DNA of 64,000 nt from Bacteriovorax sp. BAL6_X. Its GTDB lineage: Bacteria > Bdellovibrionota > Bacteriovoracia > Bacteriovoracales > Bacteriovoracaceae. The notes under the pieces are model-generated. The model was not told the DNA's origin, did no database searches, and was given only the letters and a program-made list of their open reading frames with translations. Position numbers and translations under genes: made by a program. Location of the stretch: assembly GCF_000443995.1 (NCBI RefSeq), contig NZ_AUMC01000006.1, forward strand, positions 248,001 through 312,000. The letters run 5' to 3'. Below are positions 1 through 8,872 of the stretch, piece after piece; positions within the stretch are counted from its first letter, which is position 1, and each line of letters begins with the position of its first letter.

Positions 1-1
1 C

Positions 2-241
2 ACTTATCCAAGAGTTATTTCTCAAATTATTAATGAAGCATACTTTGCTAAAGAAGAGGCACTTGCCTCAAATGCTGATATTGATAAGGCGATGAAATTT
101 GGAGTTAATTACCCTCTTGGCCCATTTGAGTGGTCGGAAAAAATTGGCGTTGAAAAGATCTTAATTCTTCTTGAAGAACTAAGAGAAATCACAGGTGATG
201 CACGCTATCGTCCATCACGTCTATTAAGGATGAATCTATGA
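2..241 (+). CDS. 3-hydroxyacyl-CoA dehydrogenase, C-terminal fragment
   Basis: The frame is open from the window edge and ends at a TGA that overlaps the next start codon (ATGA). The visible 79 residues match the C-terminal dimerisation domain of 3-hydroxyacyl-CoA dehydrogenases: a segment starting YPRV, then an NEA helix, a run ending in MKFGVNYPLGPFEW, and a closing YRPSRLL. The family oxidises 3-hydroxyacyl-CoA to 3-ketoacyl-CoA with NAD in beta-oxidation. Translational coupling to the downstream thiolase, which catalyses the next step, supports the call. The NAD-binding Rossmann half and the catalytic His/Glu lie outside the window, so FadB-like fusion versus stand-alone enzyme cannot be decided. 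Confidence 0.85.
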   Translation, partial: TYPRVISQIINEAYFAKEEALASNADIDKAMKFGVNYPLGPFEWSEKIGVEKILILLEELREITGDARYRPSRLLRMNL

Positions 242-1449
242 GTTTAAATAATAGAGACGCATACATTGTGTATGCAAAACGAACTCCAATTGGAAAACTT
301 GGTGGAAGTCTAGCTCACCTACGTGTCGATGATATGTTGGCGAACCTATTTCGTGACTTCTCTCAAAACTTTGATTTTGATATGAAAGAAATCGACGATG
401 TTATCGTTGGTTGTGCTAACCAGGCCGGAGAAGATAATCGCAACCTAGCAAGAATGGCAGCACTTCTTGGAGGTCTTCCGTACGAAGTTCCAGGAGTAAC
501 TCTTAACCGTCTTTGTGCTTCTTCACTTGATGCAATTATTGATGGTTGGTCACGAATTAACTTAGGAATGGCAGATTGCCTTCTCATTGGTGGTGCAGAA
601 AGCATGACAAGAGCACCTCTTGTAATCTCAAAAGGATCAACTCCATTTGGGAGAGACTCACAAATGTTTGATACTACTTTTGGATGGCGATTTCCAAATA
701 AGAAAATGGAAGAAATATTTCCTCTATTAGGAATGGGGCAAACTGCAGAAGAAGTTGTAACAAAACTTGGAATCTCTCGAGAAGACCAGGATCGATTCGC
801 ACTAGCTTCTCACCAAAAAGCATGTCAAGCATGGGAGAATGGAGAATTTAACGACGAAATTCTTCCTGTGGAAATTAAACTAAGAAAACAAACGCTTACG
901 GTTGAAAAAGATGAAGGACCTCGTCCTTCAACAACTCTAGAGGCCTTAGCTGGACTTCGAGCAGTTTTTAAAAAAGATGGATCAGTAACGGCCGGAAACT
1001 CTTCAATGATGAACGACGGGGCAGCTTGTGTTGCCCTAGTCAGTGAAGATTTTTTAAAGCGTCACAACCTAACTCCTCTAGTAAAATTAACTGGTGCAGG
1101 AGTTCGAGGCATCCACCCAAGTATTATGGGCCTTGGTCCAGTAGAGTCAACAAAGAGACTAATGGATAAGTTTGGAAAGAAAGTTTCTGACTTTGATGTT
1201 GTCGAACTAAATGAAGCCTTTGCATCTCAATCACTTGGATGTATTCGAGAACTAGGTCTAGATGAATCAAAAATTAATCTACGTGGTGGAGCAATCTCAC
1301 TTGGACACCCTCTAGGATGTTCAGGGGCAAGAATTGTAACAACCCTTACTCATATTATGAAAGACAATGTAAACCTTAAACAAGGTCTTGCGTCAATGTG
1401 TGTCGGTGTTGGGCAAGGTGTTTCTTTAAGTGTAGAGAATTGTAAATAG
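238..1449 (+). CDS. Acetyl-CoA C-acyltransferase (3-ketoacyl-CoA thiolase)
   Basis: Thiolase of 403 residues, the usual length for the family. It cleaves 3-ketoacyl-CoA with CoA to acetyl-CoA and a shortened acyl-CoA, or runs in reverse. The nucleophile Cys93 sits in NRLCASS, the NEAFA motif is at 324-328, His356 is in [10 protein letters not shown] and the second catalytic Cys387 is in MCVGVGQG, so the full catalytic set is present. The ATG overlaps the stop of the upstream dehydrogenase by 4 nt, and an aldehyde dehydrogenase follows after 9 nt, so the three form one fatty-acid oxidation operon. FadA-like and PcaF/PhbA-like thiolases cannot be separated by eye; context favours beta-oxidation. 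Confidence 0.93.
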   Translation: MSLNNRDAYIVYAKRTPIGKLGGSLAHLRVDDMLANLFRDFSQNFDFDMKEIDDVIVGCANQAGEDNRNLARMAALLGGLPYEVPGVTLNRLCASSLDAIIDGWSRINLGMADCLLIGGAESMTRAPLVISKGSTPFGRDSQMFDTTFGWRFPNKKMEEIFPLLGMGQTAEEVVTKLGISREDQDRFALASHQKACQAWENGEFNDEILPVEIKLRKQTLTVEKDEGPRPSTTLEALAGLRAVFKKDGSVTAGNSSMMNDGAACVALVSEDFLKRHNLTPLVKLTGAGVRGIHPSIMGLGPVESTKRLMDKFGKKVSDFDVVELNEAFASQSLGCIRELGLDESKINLRGGAISLGHPLGCSGARIVTTLTHIMKDNVNLKQGLASMCVGVGQGVSLSVENCK

Positions 1450-1458
1450 GAGAAAGAT

Positions 1459-2949
1459 ATGGATGAAATCAAATTATACATAAATGGAGAAATCCGCCCT
1501 TCTTCGGAAGGCAAAATGGTCGATTCAATTGACCCATCGAATGGTGAATTAGTGGCCAAGGTTCACATTCCATCAACGCAAGACCTTGAAGAGGCAGTAC
1601 AATCCGCGAAGACAGCATTCTACAATAAAGAATGGCGCGAAATGACACCTGCTAAGCGTGGAGAAATTCTATTAAAAGTCTCAGAGCTTTTAAAAGAAAG
1701 AAAGCGTGACTTTATCGCACAAGAGATCAAGGATAGTGGCTCTACTTTTAGAAAAGCCGCCGCTGATCTTCATAACACAGCTAGCTTCTTTAAAGTTATG
1801 AGTAAAGTGGCAACAAACTTCAAGTTTGAACAACTTGATGAAAAGGCCACAAGAGCGGGCTTTTCCAAGAACACTCGTCGTTACGAACCAGTTGGTGTTT
1901 GTGCTCAAATTATTCCTTGGAACTTCCCTCTAGTCATGGCCGGTTGGAAAATTGGGCCAATCCTAGCAACTGGTTGTACAACAGTTCTAAAGTCAGCGAT
2001 TGAAACTCCTGTAACAGCAATGATGCTTGCACAAGTTCTTATTGATGCTGGTGTACCTAAGGGTGTTGTTAATATCGTAACAGGTGGAGCTAAAGAAGGG
2101 CAATTTCTAGTAAGTCACAAAGATATCACCAAAGTTGCATTTACTGGATCGACGGCCGTTGGGCGAGAAATCCTAAAGCAAAGTGCACAAGAGATAAAGA
2201 ATACGACAATGGAGCTTGGTGGAAAATCTGCTAATATCGTTTTAGACGATGCTGACCTCGATATTGCCGTTGATGGTGCTTTATACGCATTCCTCTATCA
2301 TTCAGGTCAAGCTTGTGACTCAGGGACTCGCCTACTTGTTCAAGATGGCATCTATGATGAGTTCATGACAAAGTTCAAAGAAAGAATTGCTCAAGTTGCT
2401 ATTGGCCCAACGCCTGAGAAGACAACAGGTTTCGGACCAGTAGTCTCAGAAAAGCAATTTAATACAATTATGAATTATATCAATAAGACTAAAGAAGAAG
2501 GTGCAAATCTTATTTATGGTGGTGAGCGTATCACAGATGGTGACTTTGCCAAGGGTTATTATATCCAACCAACAGCTTTTGAAATCACTCCGGATAATAC
2601 TATTTGGCATGAAGAAATCTTCGGTCCGGTTGTTGGAATTACAAAATTTTCAACGCAAGAGGAAGCAATCTCATTAGCAAATAACTCAATTTACGGACTT
2701 GCTGGTGCTGTATGGTCAAAGAATGAAGATCGTGCGCTAAAACTAGCAAAAGAGATTGAAGCAGGTACTGTATGGATAAATGAGTATCACCTACTTAACC
2801 CAGGTATGCCATTTGGTGGCTTTAAACAATCTGGTATTGGACGTGAAATGGGTGAAGAAGGTATCAAGGCCTACCTTGAAGTGAAGCACCTATGGGAATC
2901 TGATTGCAATACTCGTGAAGGAAAAATGTGGTTTGATGCACTTTTTTAA
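1459..2949 (+). CDS. Aldehyde dehydrogenase family protein
   Basis: A 496-residue NAD(P)-dependent aldehyde dehydrogenase, normal length. Asn155 in PWNFP, the general base Glu252 in MELGGKS and the nucleophile Cys286 in GQACDSG are all visible, as are the cofactor motif FTGST and the C-terminal PFGGFKQSG. The start has a good ribosome site (AGGAGAAAG, about 7 nt upstream). The stop is followed by a hairpin terminator. Position behind thiolase suggests a role in fatty aldehyde or CoA-linked catabolism, but the substrate cannot be read from the sequence. The residue after the usual GQ is Ala-Cys rather than the common Cys-Cys or Ile-Cys, which is within family variation. Confidence 0.93.
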   Translation: MDEIKLYINGEIRPSSEGKMVDSIDPSNGELVAKVHIPSTQDLEEAVQSAKTAFYNKEWREMTPAKRGEILLKVSELLKERKRDFIAQEIKDSGSTFRKAAADLHNTASFFKVMSKVATNFKFEQLDEKATRAGFSKNTRRYEPVGVCAQIIPWNFPLVMAGWKIGPILATGCTTVLKSAIETPVTAMMLAQVLIDAGVPKGVVNIVTGGAKEGQFLVSHKDITKVAFTGSTAVGREILKQSAQEIKNTTMELGGKSANIVLDDADLDIAVDGALYAFLYHSGQACDSGTRLLVQDGIYDEFMTKFKERIAQVAIGPTPEKTTGFGPVVSEKQFNTIMNYINKTKEEGANLIYGGERITDGDFAKGYYIQPTAFEITPDNTIWHEEIFGPVVGITKFSTQEEAISLANNSIYGLAGAVWSKNEDRALKLAKEIEAGTVWINEYHLLNPGMPFGGFKQSGIGREMGEEGIKAYLEVKHLWESDCNTREGKMWFDALF

Positions 2950-2960
2950 ATAGATAACAA

Positions 2961-2988
2961 AAGGTCTTCAATACGAAGGCCTTTTTTT
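2961..2988 (+). terminator. Rho-independent terminator after the beta-oxidation operon
   Basis: AAGGTCTTC, a 5-nt loop and GAAGGCCTT pair with one G-T wobble and are followed by TTTTTTTATTT. The convergent lipoprotein gene stops at 2987, and on the minus strand the stem is followed by TTTTG, so it may act in both directions. Confidence 0.8.
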
Positions 2989-4171
2989 ATTTGTATAATA
3001 CTTTCAGAGCAATACCACCAAAGACATCGTAAATTGAGAATGACTTTTCTAAATGACTTTCTCTAAACACAATATCGAGAGAGGTATCAATACACGTCGT
3101 GATAAAATCACGTCCATAAATCTCATAACTACGATTCAAGTAAGGTTGGAATTCACAGATCCTAACCCTTGGGTATTGATAAGGAATGCTTTCATAACTT
3201 AAAGCAAAGAATTCACGGTAACTAATAAAGTTTTCACCAATTCCAGCTAGTCTAGAAAAAACATGATCAATTTGACGATTATTAAACTTAAATAAATCTG
3301 CTAATTGCTTAGAGTGCTCTCCAGTACCAGGACGATAAACTGGTTCATTACAGTACCTAGCTTCGTCACTTCCTTCCACATCGAGATTAAATGATTTTAA
3401 GATACATTTAATCGGGGTTGCCAGAGTAAGAGTCGAGCCTTTTCTTCCGTGCATAAATCGTCTGAAGGTTTTATCTTCATTAATCGATCCATGAACAAGG
3501 CCTAGAACATTTCCTGTTCTCGTGTCAACAACTCCAGCACCCATTGAATCATCACGAATATTACAATTCTTCATAGCAACGGCCGAAGAGTCATCATTAT
3601 TACTTGGAAAGAGAACATTATTATTTGTTTTTCGACAGTTATATCTCATACGGTTAAGTTCATAGCCTGTATTATCGAGCTTCTTCTTAATGAACCATAA
3701 TTGATAGTAGCTAAAGTCACTCATCTTATTGTCAGAAACTTCTGCATAATTACCAGGAATCACTTCTTTAAATTTGATCGTAGTGAAGTTTCCATTATAA
3801 GTTTTTTCTTCATTGAATTGAGAATGACCAGCGAGAATTTCACCACACTGATAAACTCGGCCATTTGTAGTCTTTGCTGCAATTGAGCTACATTTTGCTT
3901 CGGCCACACAATGTGAAGGAACAACCATATGCTGTTCATCTGCCATGTAACCAGTACAGTAGGTTGGAAACTCACCTGCACTATTTATAAAAAGAATGAA
4001 TGAGTCAGTACACTGTCCCTCTTCGAAACAGTCGAACTTAACCTTCGTTGAGGTCTCTAATTTCGAGGTCTGTCTCGTCACATTCTTTTTTAGACCATCT
4101 TCTCCACCAGGAGTTCCACATGAACATAGAACAAGCAGAGAGATAGTTACAAGTAATATTGCCTTAAGCAA
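2987..4171 (-). CDS. Trypsin-like serine protease lipoprotein
   Basis: A 394-residue exported protein. It starts with a hydrophobic signal ending in the lipobox-like LCSC (Cys about 18), so it is probably membrane-anchored after export. A chymotrypsin-fold signature is visible: the catalytic His in VVPSHCVAE replaces the usual TAAHC, and the Ser motif reads DDSMGAGVVD instead of GDSGGP. The Ser is kept, but the glycine after it is Met, so the oxyanion hole may be altered. The remaining 150 residues have no clear assignment. It stands alone between convergent and divergent neighbours. The family call is fairly safe; activity is uncertain because of the altered motif. Confidence 0.7.
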   Translation of the reverse strand: MLKAILLVTISLLVLCSCGTPGGEDGLKKNVTRQTSKLETSTKVKFDCFEEGQCTDSFILFINSAGEFPTYCTGYMADEQHMVVPSHCVAEAKCSSIAAKTTNGRVYQCGEILAGHSQFNEEKTYNGNFTTIKFKEVIPGNYAEVSDNKMSDFSYYQLWFIKKKLDNTGYELNRMRYNCRKTNNNVLFPSNNDDSSAVAMKNCNIRDDSMGAGVVDTRTGNVLGLVHGSINEDKTFRRFMHGRKGSTLTLATPIKCILKSFNLDVEGSDEARYCNEPVYRPGTGEHSKQLADLFKFNNRQIDHVFSRLAGIGENFISYREFFALSYESIPYQYPRVRICEFQPYLNRSYEIYGRDFITTCIDTSLDIVFRESHLEKSFSIYDVFGGIALKVLYK

Positions 4172-4306
4172 AGTTCGTCTCCAAAAACTTCATTTAGTCT
4201 GGTTTTTTTACCATATGTAGGATTTTCAATAATGATATTGTAATTTATTCAAGAATTCTCGACACATAGTGGCGAATTCGACGATTTTAACGTATTCTTG
4301 TTAAAT

Positions 4307-4714
4307 ATGATGATCGTAAGTGCATGCTTGGCCGGAAAAAAGTGTCGATATGACGGAGAGCATAAAAAACAACAGCTTATAAGTGACCTCGTTGCCCAAG
4401 GCAAGGCCATCGCGGTATGCCCAGAAGAACTTGGAGGGCTTCCCACTCCTCGCCCACCAGCAGAAAACGTTGATGGAAAGCTCATTACAATTGACGGAGA
4501 AGATGTCAGTGTCAACTATGAACTAGGTGCCAAGAAGTCTTTAGAGATTGCATTGGAAAACTCATGTACCAAGGCCCTGTTAAAATCAAAGTCACCAATG
4601 TGCGGAGCTGGTCTTGTTTACGATGGTAACTTTGCAGGTAATCTCATCGAAGGTGACGGTGAGTTTACAAAGAAGCTAAAAGAGAACGGTATCCAAGTTC
4701 AAGCAATCGACTAA
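4307..4714 (+). CDS. DUF523 family protein
   Basis: About 135 residues. The N-terminal VSACLAGKKCRYDG, the central AVCPEELGGLPTPRPPAE and a late CGAG motif are the hallmarks of the DUF523 family (small bacterial proteins with conserved cysteines, function unknown). Two adjacent ATGs (4307 and 4310) follow an in-frame TTG at 4298. The family normally begins about three residues before SACL, which favours 4310 or 4307 over the TTG. No convincing Shine-Dalgarno sequence is seen. It is transcribed away from the protease gene and has no operon partner. Confidence 0.85.
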   Translation: MMIVSACLAGKKCRYDGEHKKQQLISDLVAQGKAIAVCPEELGGLPTPRPPAENVDGKLITIDGEDVSVNYELGAKKSLEIALENSCTKALLKSKSPMCGAGLVYDGNFAGNLIEGDGEFTKKLKENGIQVQAID

Positions 4715-4803
4715 TCCAAAGTTTTCATACATCTAACAAAGCTGTAACAACTCAATTACAAAATCATTTATGATGAACCTACTAGAGCACTAGGAGGGTC
4801 TAG

Positions 4804-5148
4804 ATGAATGAATTAGAACTAAAGAAATTTCAAGCAAGAAATTTACAAGGACGAATGAAGCACCTCAGTCATCAACTTGAATACTTAAAAGTTAATCCTG
4901 AAGACTGGGAGAATTTTCAATCAATCATTAATATGAAGTTTAATCATCTTATCAATGATTCAATTTCCCTTGGAAGCGTTGAGGCAGCAAATTACCTTGC
5001 TCTCTTACAAAACCATTTAAATGAAAATTTTAATAGTGAAACGATCACAATCGTAAAAGATCAGTTTGACGAAGTTCTTGATGCATTGGATGGGCTTGGA
5101 GTTGAGTTATTGATTAATACTGAGTCTCAATCGGAATTTACGCACTAG
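4804..5148 (+). CDS. Hypothetical protein, small cytoplasmic
   Basis: A 114-residue protein without signal peptide, membrane segment or cysteine. It is predicted to be mostly helical and is rich in Leu, Asn and Glu. The start has a strong ribosome site (GGAGGG, 5 nt upstream of ATG), so it is probably a real gene. It lies convergent to flagellin, with a 50-bp palindrome between them. I do not recognise the family; a chaperone-like or regulatory role linked to the flagellar neighbour would be a guess. Confidence 0.65.
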   Translation: MNELELKKFQARNLQGRMKHLSHQLEYLKVNPEDWENFQSIINMKFNHLINDSISLGSVEAANYLALLQNHLNENFNSETITIVKDQFDEVLDALDGLGVELLINTESQSEFTH

Positions 5149-5198
5149 GTGCCATGCACCTTTGGTTTCGCATGTGCGAAACCAAAGGTGCATGGCAC
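5149..5198. repeat. Perfect 24-bp inverted repeat (REP-like palindrome)
   Basis: Two arms of 24 bp pair perfectly around a 2-nt centre. The outer part of each arm reads GTGCCATGCACC on the left and GGTGCATGGCAC on the right. It starts directly behind the stop codon of the small upstream gene and is not followed by a T-run on the plus strand, so it does not look like a normal terminator. It resembles the GGTGC(C/A)TGGCAC-type extragenic palindromes scattered in many genomes; no second copy was noticed in this window. Confidence 0.75.
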
Positions 5199-5200
5199 AT

Positions 5201-5224
5201 AAAAAAGCCCCGCATTCGCGGGGC
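5201..5224 (-). terminator. Rho-independent terminator of flagellin
   Basis: On the minus strand GCCCCGC, a GAAT loop and GCGGGGC form a 7-bp G+C stem followed by TTTTTT. It lies about 30 nt beyond the flagellin stop codon. Confidence 0.9.
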
Positions 5225-5255
5225 CATCCTTTTGCAGTAATTATTGTGGTTTTAA

Positions 5256-6089
5256 TTAACCAATTAGTTTTAAAGCTGCAGCACCTTGAGAGTTAGACTG
5301 AGCAAGTACTGAAGAACCAGCGTTAACAAGAATATCATTCTTAGCTTTCTTCGCTGTCTCAGCTGCATAATCAGTGTCTCTGATACGAGAGTTAGCAGCA
5401 CTTAAGTTTTCTGAACTGATTTGTAGGTTGTTAATTGTAGAATTTAATCTATTTTGCTTAGCACCTAGCTCAGCTCTTTGCCCTGCGATACTTTCGATTG
5501 CAGAGTCTAGGTTTGCAAGTGCAGATTGAGCACCTTCTTTTGATCCAACTTGAAGATCAGCAACACCTAAGTTTTCAAGAGAAGAATTTAAAACATTCGT
5601 ATCAAATTGAATTCTATCTTGAAAGTCATCATTATTAATACCGATTTGGATATCAAACTTATCACCAGAACCAGTTAGAAGTTTCTTTCCATTAAATTCA
5701 GTAACTTCTGAAATTCTTTGGATCTCTTGCTTAAGGTTTTGATATTCAAGATCTGTAAACTGTCTCTCAGTGTCACCTACTGTGTCCGATGCAGCTTGTA
5801 CAGATAGTTCTCTTAGTCTTACTAAGATGTTTGATACTTCATTCAAACCACCTTCTGCGATTTGAATCATTGAAATACCGTCACTCGCGTTTCTTTCTGC
5901 TTGATTAGTAGATCTAATTTGCCCTTTTAATTTTTCAGAAATTGCTAGACCTGCAGCATCGTCAGCTGAACGTACAATTCTTGTACCAGATGATAGTTTT
6001 TCTAATGACTTTGATTGAGCTGAATTTGATTGACCTAATGATCTTTGTGCAGCTAAAGACGTTACATTTGTGTTAATACGCATACCCAT
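5256..6089 (-). CDS. fliC: Flagellin
   Basis: A 277-residue flagellin, the main filament subunit exported through the flagellar type III apparatus. The N-terminal D0/D1 region (INTNVTSLAAQRSL, then a conserved stretch through SADDAAGLAISEKL to about residue 110) and the C-terminal region (NLSAANSRIRDTDYA to VLAQSNSQGAAALKL) are both intact. The central variable domain is short, giving a small flagellin as in several predatory bacteria. The ATG at 6089 has GGAGG 7 nt upstream; a second ATG two codons later is less well placed. No sigma-28 or sigma-54 signature was found in the roughly 280-nt upstream region, so its promoter remains unassigned. Confidence 0.97.
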   Translation of the reverse strand: MGMRINTNVTSLAAQRSLGQSNSAQSKSLEKLSSGTRIVRSADDAAGLAISEKLKGQIRSTNQAERNASDGISMIQIAEGGLNEVSNILVRLRELSVQAASDTVGDTERQFTDLEYQNLKQEIQRISEVTEFNGKKLLTGSGDKFDIQIGINNDDFQDRIQFDTNVLNSSLENLGVADLQVGSKEGAQSALANLDSAIESIAGQRAELGAKQNRLNSTINNLQISSENLSAANSRIRDTDYAAETAKKAKNDILVNAGSSVLAQSNSQGAAALKLIG

Positions 6090-6341
6090 TGTGATACCTC
6101 CGTGATCTATTTCCCCCCCGTACTCAGGGTTGTCCCGACCATTGGAACAATGAGCATACTGCTCTTGTGAATTTTATTAACTTTTTAATTAAGTCTTCTG
6201 ACCTAACATGAATCTTCTCGGAGGTAAAAATTAAAGCTTTAGGAAAATATTAAATTATTTTATATATTTTTTTACATATTCTAAAATTAAGAAAATCCTC
6301 CAATATCCTTAATATTTTTGGCCTCTATAATGATAAGTTTA

Positions 6342-6368
6342 TAAATAAAATAAACAAAACACCGATAA
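6342..6368 (+). promoter_or_regulatory. Sigma-28 (FliA)-like promoter
   Basis: TAAA (6342-6345), a spacer of exactly 15 nt and ACCGATAA (6361-6368) match the enterobacterial FliA consensus TAAA-N15-GCCGATAA at 11 of 12 fixed positions. The predicted start lies around 6375, one or two nt before the ATG at 6377, which would make a leaderless mRNA. A TATAAT at 6326-6331 offers an alternative sigma-70 start. Confidence 0.45.
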
Positions 6369-6376
6369 TATCCTAT

Positions 6377-8872
6377 ATGGAAGAAGGGAAACCACTCATA
6401 TTTCTTGAGCCTCTTACTGAAACAGTAAAGAAGCTCAAGAGCACGATTGAAGCATCTGCGCAAGCAGAAGGTATCGAAATCTATGAAGTTGATAGTCCTG
6501 AGGAATATAATCAACTAATCCCTACTATTGGCCAGTCACTCACAATTGCTTGTAGTCCTAAGAAGACTGCCCAATGTATTCAGCCCCTAAGAAAGTTCAT
6601 TCTCAAGAGTAATGTTAAGGTACTTTTAATTAATTCGAAGTCCATTCCACCTAAAACGCTAGAGAAGTTTAGAAAGATAGGTCTTACTGAATATATTCAA
6701 GAACCTGTTCCGGCTAAAACATTAGAATATAAAGTTAATCTTATTCTAAGATCTCTAAAGAAAGCAGAAGAATCCGCAGAGATGGAGCTAAAAAGTGGTG
6801 AGGAAAAATCGCTTGCACCTGAAAGTAATTATGAAGATAAGAAAGAGGCCGAACGAAAGAACAACGGTGGGCACCTGCAAGGCAAGGTTGCTAAGGCCAC
6901 ACCTCAAAAAGACAATAAAGATGTCTTTGATGACAGTACTTATACAGACTATAGTGATGAAGATGAGATTGAACAGCGAGGAATGTCATTAAAAGAGTTA
7001 AATGCTCATCAAAAACAAAATAACCAGGAACGAGGTAACCTAAAAGGATCAGTTAATAAGAGTGATCAGCAAAGTGCATCTCCTGAGATTAACTTTGAAG
7101 AGGACCTCTTTAAAAGTCTTGAGCAACAGTCTAGTAAATCGAATAAGGACCTTGGTGGTAACTTAAAGGGTCAAACATCTCCTACTTTAGATCATCCTGA
7201 AAAAAATAAGGACGACTTTGGAGATGATCTCCTAAAAAGTCTTGATGATGTAAAAAAGAGTTCACAAAAATCTGATGAACCTACTGGACAACTAAAAGGA
7301 AGCCTCACTCCAACAATGGATGATGTTGAAGATGATGCAACAGAAGAAGACCTTTTTAAAAACCTCGATAGTTTAAAGAAGTCAGCAAATAAAGCAGATA
7401 ATCTAGGGGGCTCCCTTCAAGGAAATATGTCTCCGACATTAGATGATGTTGAAGACGAAAAAGATGCTGATGAGGATCTATTTGCTGGCCTCGATAAAGT
7501 AAAGAAGTCTGCAAATAAATCAGAAGATCTTGATGACCAACTTCAAGGAGTCATCTCCCCTACACTAGATGATGTAGATGATGAAAGGGAACCTGATGAA
7601 GATCTCTTTGCAAGCCTTGATAATGTAAAAAAATCTAATTTTAATGAAAAGAAGAGTACCCCAAGCCTAAAAGGCAAGATTGATCCGACACCAGATGATA
7701 TTAATAATGATGACCTTGACGACGATCTACTTAAGGCTTTGAATGAACTACAGTCCAATCGAGGTACCACTAGGCCATCAGAGAAACTAAATTCTAATGA
7801 TTCGCTAAATGATGAGCTTATTGATAATGAAAAAGGCTTAGAAAGAAAACATAAGAATGGTTCCGAAATGGGTAACACTAACAAAGGGACAGCACAAGAA
7901 AATGACAAAAAGAGTAGTGACGAGGACGATCTTTTCGCTTCTCTTGATGCATACTCGAAAGAGAAGAATAAAAGATATGAAAATGTTCACAACCTTGACC
8001 TAGCTAGAGAAGATGAAAAAGAGCAAGAGGAAGAATTAAATGCTAAAGGCCCGACAATTGAATATGAGAAAAAAGGTGGTCTTGGAGAGCAGACTATCGA
8101 TTATAGTAACCTCGACAAGCAACCGGAGTATGATGGTGGTACAAAAGAAGAGTTAGAGATCAAGTTCACAGAGGGCGATGCCCTTGCTAATAAAAACAAT
8201 AATGATGATGCCACTCGCCTTGCTCAAGAACTAAAGCAACAAGAGGAAGGTAGAAAAGAAGAGGAAGCAAGACAAAAGGCGCTTGATACCGAACGCGCCA
8301 AAGCTTTAGCAGAAGCAGAAGCAGAAAGGCTTCAAGATGAAAAAGATATAGAAGATGCGCTTGGGTCCATCTTTGTTCCCGATCCTAAGGATATGAACTT
8401 TTTTATCGAGGCCATGAATTTTGTAATTGATGGGGATAGCATCAAAAACTTCACAAATGAATATATAAACACCTTCTGCCAAGGAACTGTCGTTGTATAT
8501 AATATCCAAAATGAATGTATTCTGGGCAATGAAGACGTAGATGATCGATTTGATGACATAAAGAATGTCTTAAAGGCCAAGAGAAAGCCTAGTTGGAATG
8601 ATACGACTTTTCAAAGTGAGCTTCTCTATTATCACATCCCTATTATAGAAAATGGGCAGTATCATAACTTTCTACTTTTTTTAACTTCAAAAGATGAGGT
8701 TGCGAGAGCTAGTGAGACCCCGAAGAGAGTCGAGTTATGCCTCCAAGTAATGAAAGGTAGTTACCTAAGTGGAGAGGATCGGGCCTCAACAAAAGTAACA
8801 TCAAAAAAGAGTCATTCTATTACTGATTCAGTCAGTGGACTTTTTAGAGGTATCTTTGGAGGCAAGAAATGA
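6377..8872 (+). CDS. Acidic tandem-repeat protein with receiver-like N-terminus
   Basis: An 831-residue cytoplasmic protein. Residues 5-127 fold-match a response-regulator receiver in secondary-structure pattern (alternating strands such as KVLLINS and a late YIQEPVPAKTLEYKV), but no phosphoacceptor Asp is evident. Residues 164-460 hold seven repeats of about 42 residues, each with L(K/Q)G, (S/T)PT(L/M)DD and (E/D)DLFxxLD followed by KKS. Residues 620-670 are a charged coiled coil. Residues 675-810 form a globular C-terminal domain, possibly GAF-like (weak). There is no signal peptide. It is coupled by an ATGA overlap to the HD-GYP-like gene, so the two probably act together. The repeats look like an intrinsically disordered binding scaffold; the family is unknown to me. 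Confidence 0.8.
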   Translation: MEEGKPLIFLEPLTETVKKLKSTIEASAQAEGIEIYEVDSPEEYNQLIPTIGQSLTIACSPKKTAQCIQPLRKFILKSNVKVLLINSKSIPPKTLEKFRKIGLTEYIQEPVPAKTLEYKVNLILRSLKKAEESAEMELKSGEEKSLAPESNYEDKKEAERKNNGGHLQGKVAKATPQKDNKDVFDDSTYTDYSDEDEIEQRGMSLKELNAHQKQNNQERGNLKGSVNKSDQQSASPEINFEEDLFKSLEQQSSKSNKDLGGNLKGQTSPTLDHPEKNKDDFGDDLLKSLDDVKKSSQKSDEPTGQLKGSLTPTMDDVEDDATEEDLFKNLDSLKKSANKADNLGGSLQGNMSPTLDDVEDEKDADEDLFAGLDKVKKSANKSEDLDDQLQGVISPTLDDVDDEREPDEDLFASLDNVKKSNFNEKKSTPSLKGKIDPTPDDINNDDLDDDLLKALNELQSNRGTTRPSEKLNSNDSLNDELIDNEKGLERKHKNGSEMGNTNKGTAQENDKKSSDEDDLFASLDAYSKEKNKRYENVHNLDLAREDEKEQEEELNAKGPTIEYEKKGGLGEQTIDYSNLDKQPEYDGGTKEELEIKFTEGDALANKNNNDDATRLAQELKQQEEGRKEEEARQKALDTERAKALAEAEAERLQDEKDIEDALGSIFVPDPKDMNFFIEAMNFVIDGDSIKNFTNEYINTFCQGTVVVYNIQNECILGNEDVDDRFDDIKNVLKAKRKPSWNDTTFQSELLYYHIPIIENGQYHNFLLFLTSKDEVARASETPKRVELCLQVMKGSYLSGEDRASTKVTSKKSHSITDSVSGLFRGIFGGKK
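6866..7757 (+). repeat. Seven degenerate coding repeats (about 126 bp each)
   Basis: The coding repeats correspond to residues 164-460 of the acidic repeat protein. The inner copies (residues 305-425) are most alike, with SPTLDDVEDE and DEDLFAxLD nearly invariant; the outer copies have diverged, a pattern expected from expansion at the centre of an array. Confidence 0.7.

Noticed and set aside
6090-6341. Sigma-28 or sigma-54 promoter for flagellin
   Set aside because: No TAAA-N15-GCCGATAA or GG-N10-GC match on the minus strand in the upstream region.
7543-7908. 121-codon antisense frame in the repeat protein gene
   Set aside because: Ser/Leu/Phe-rich antisense shadow of acidic repeats, with no ribosome site.
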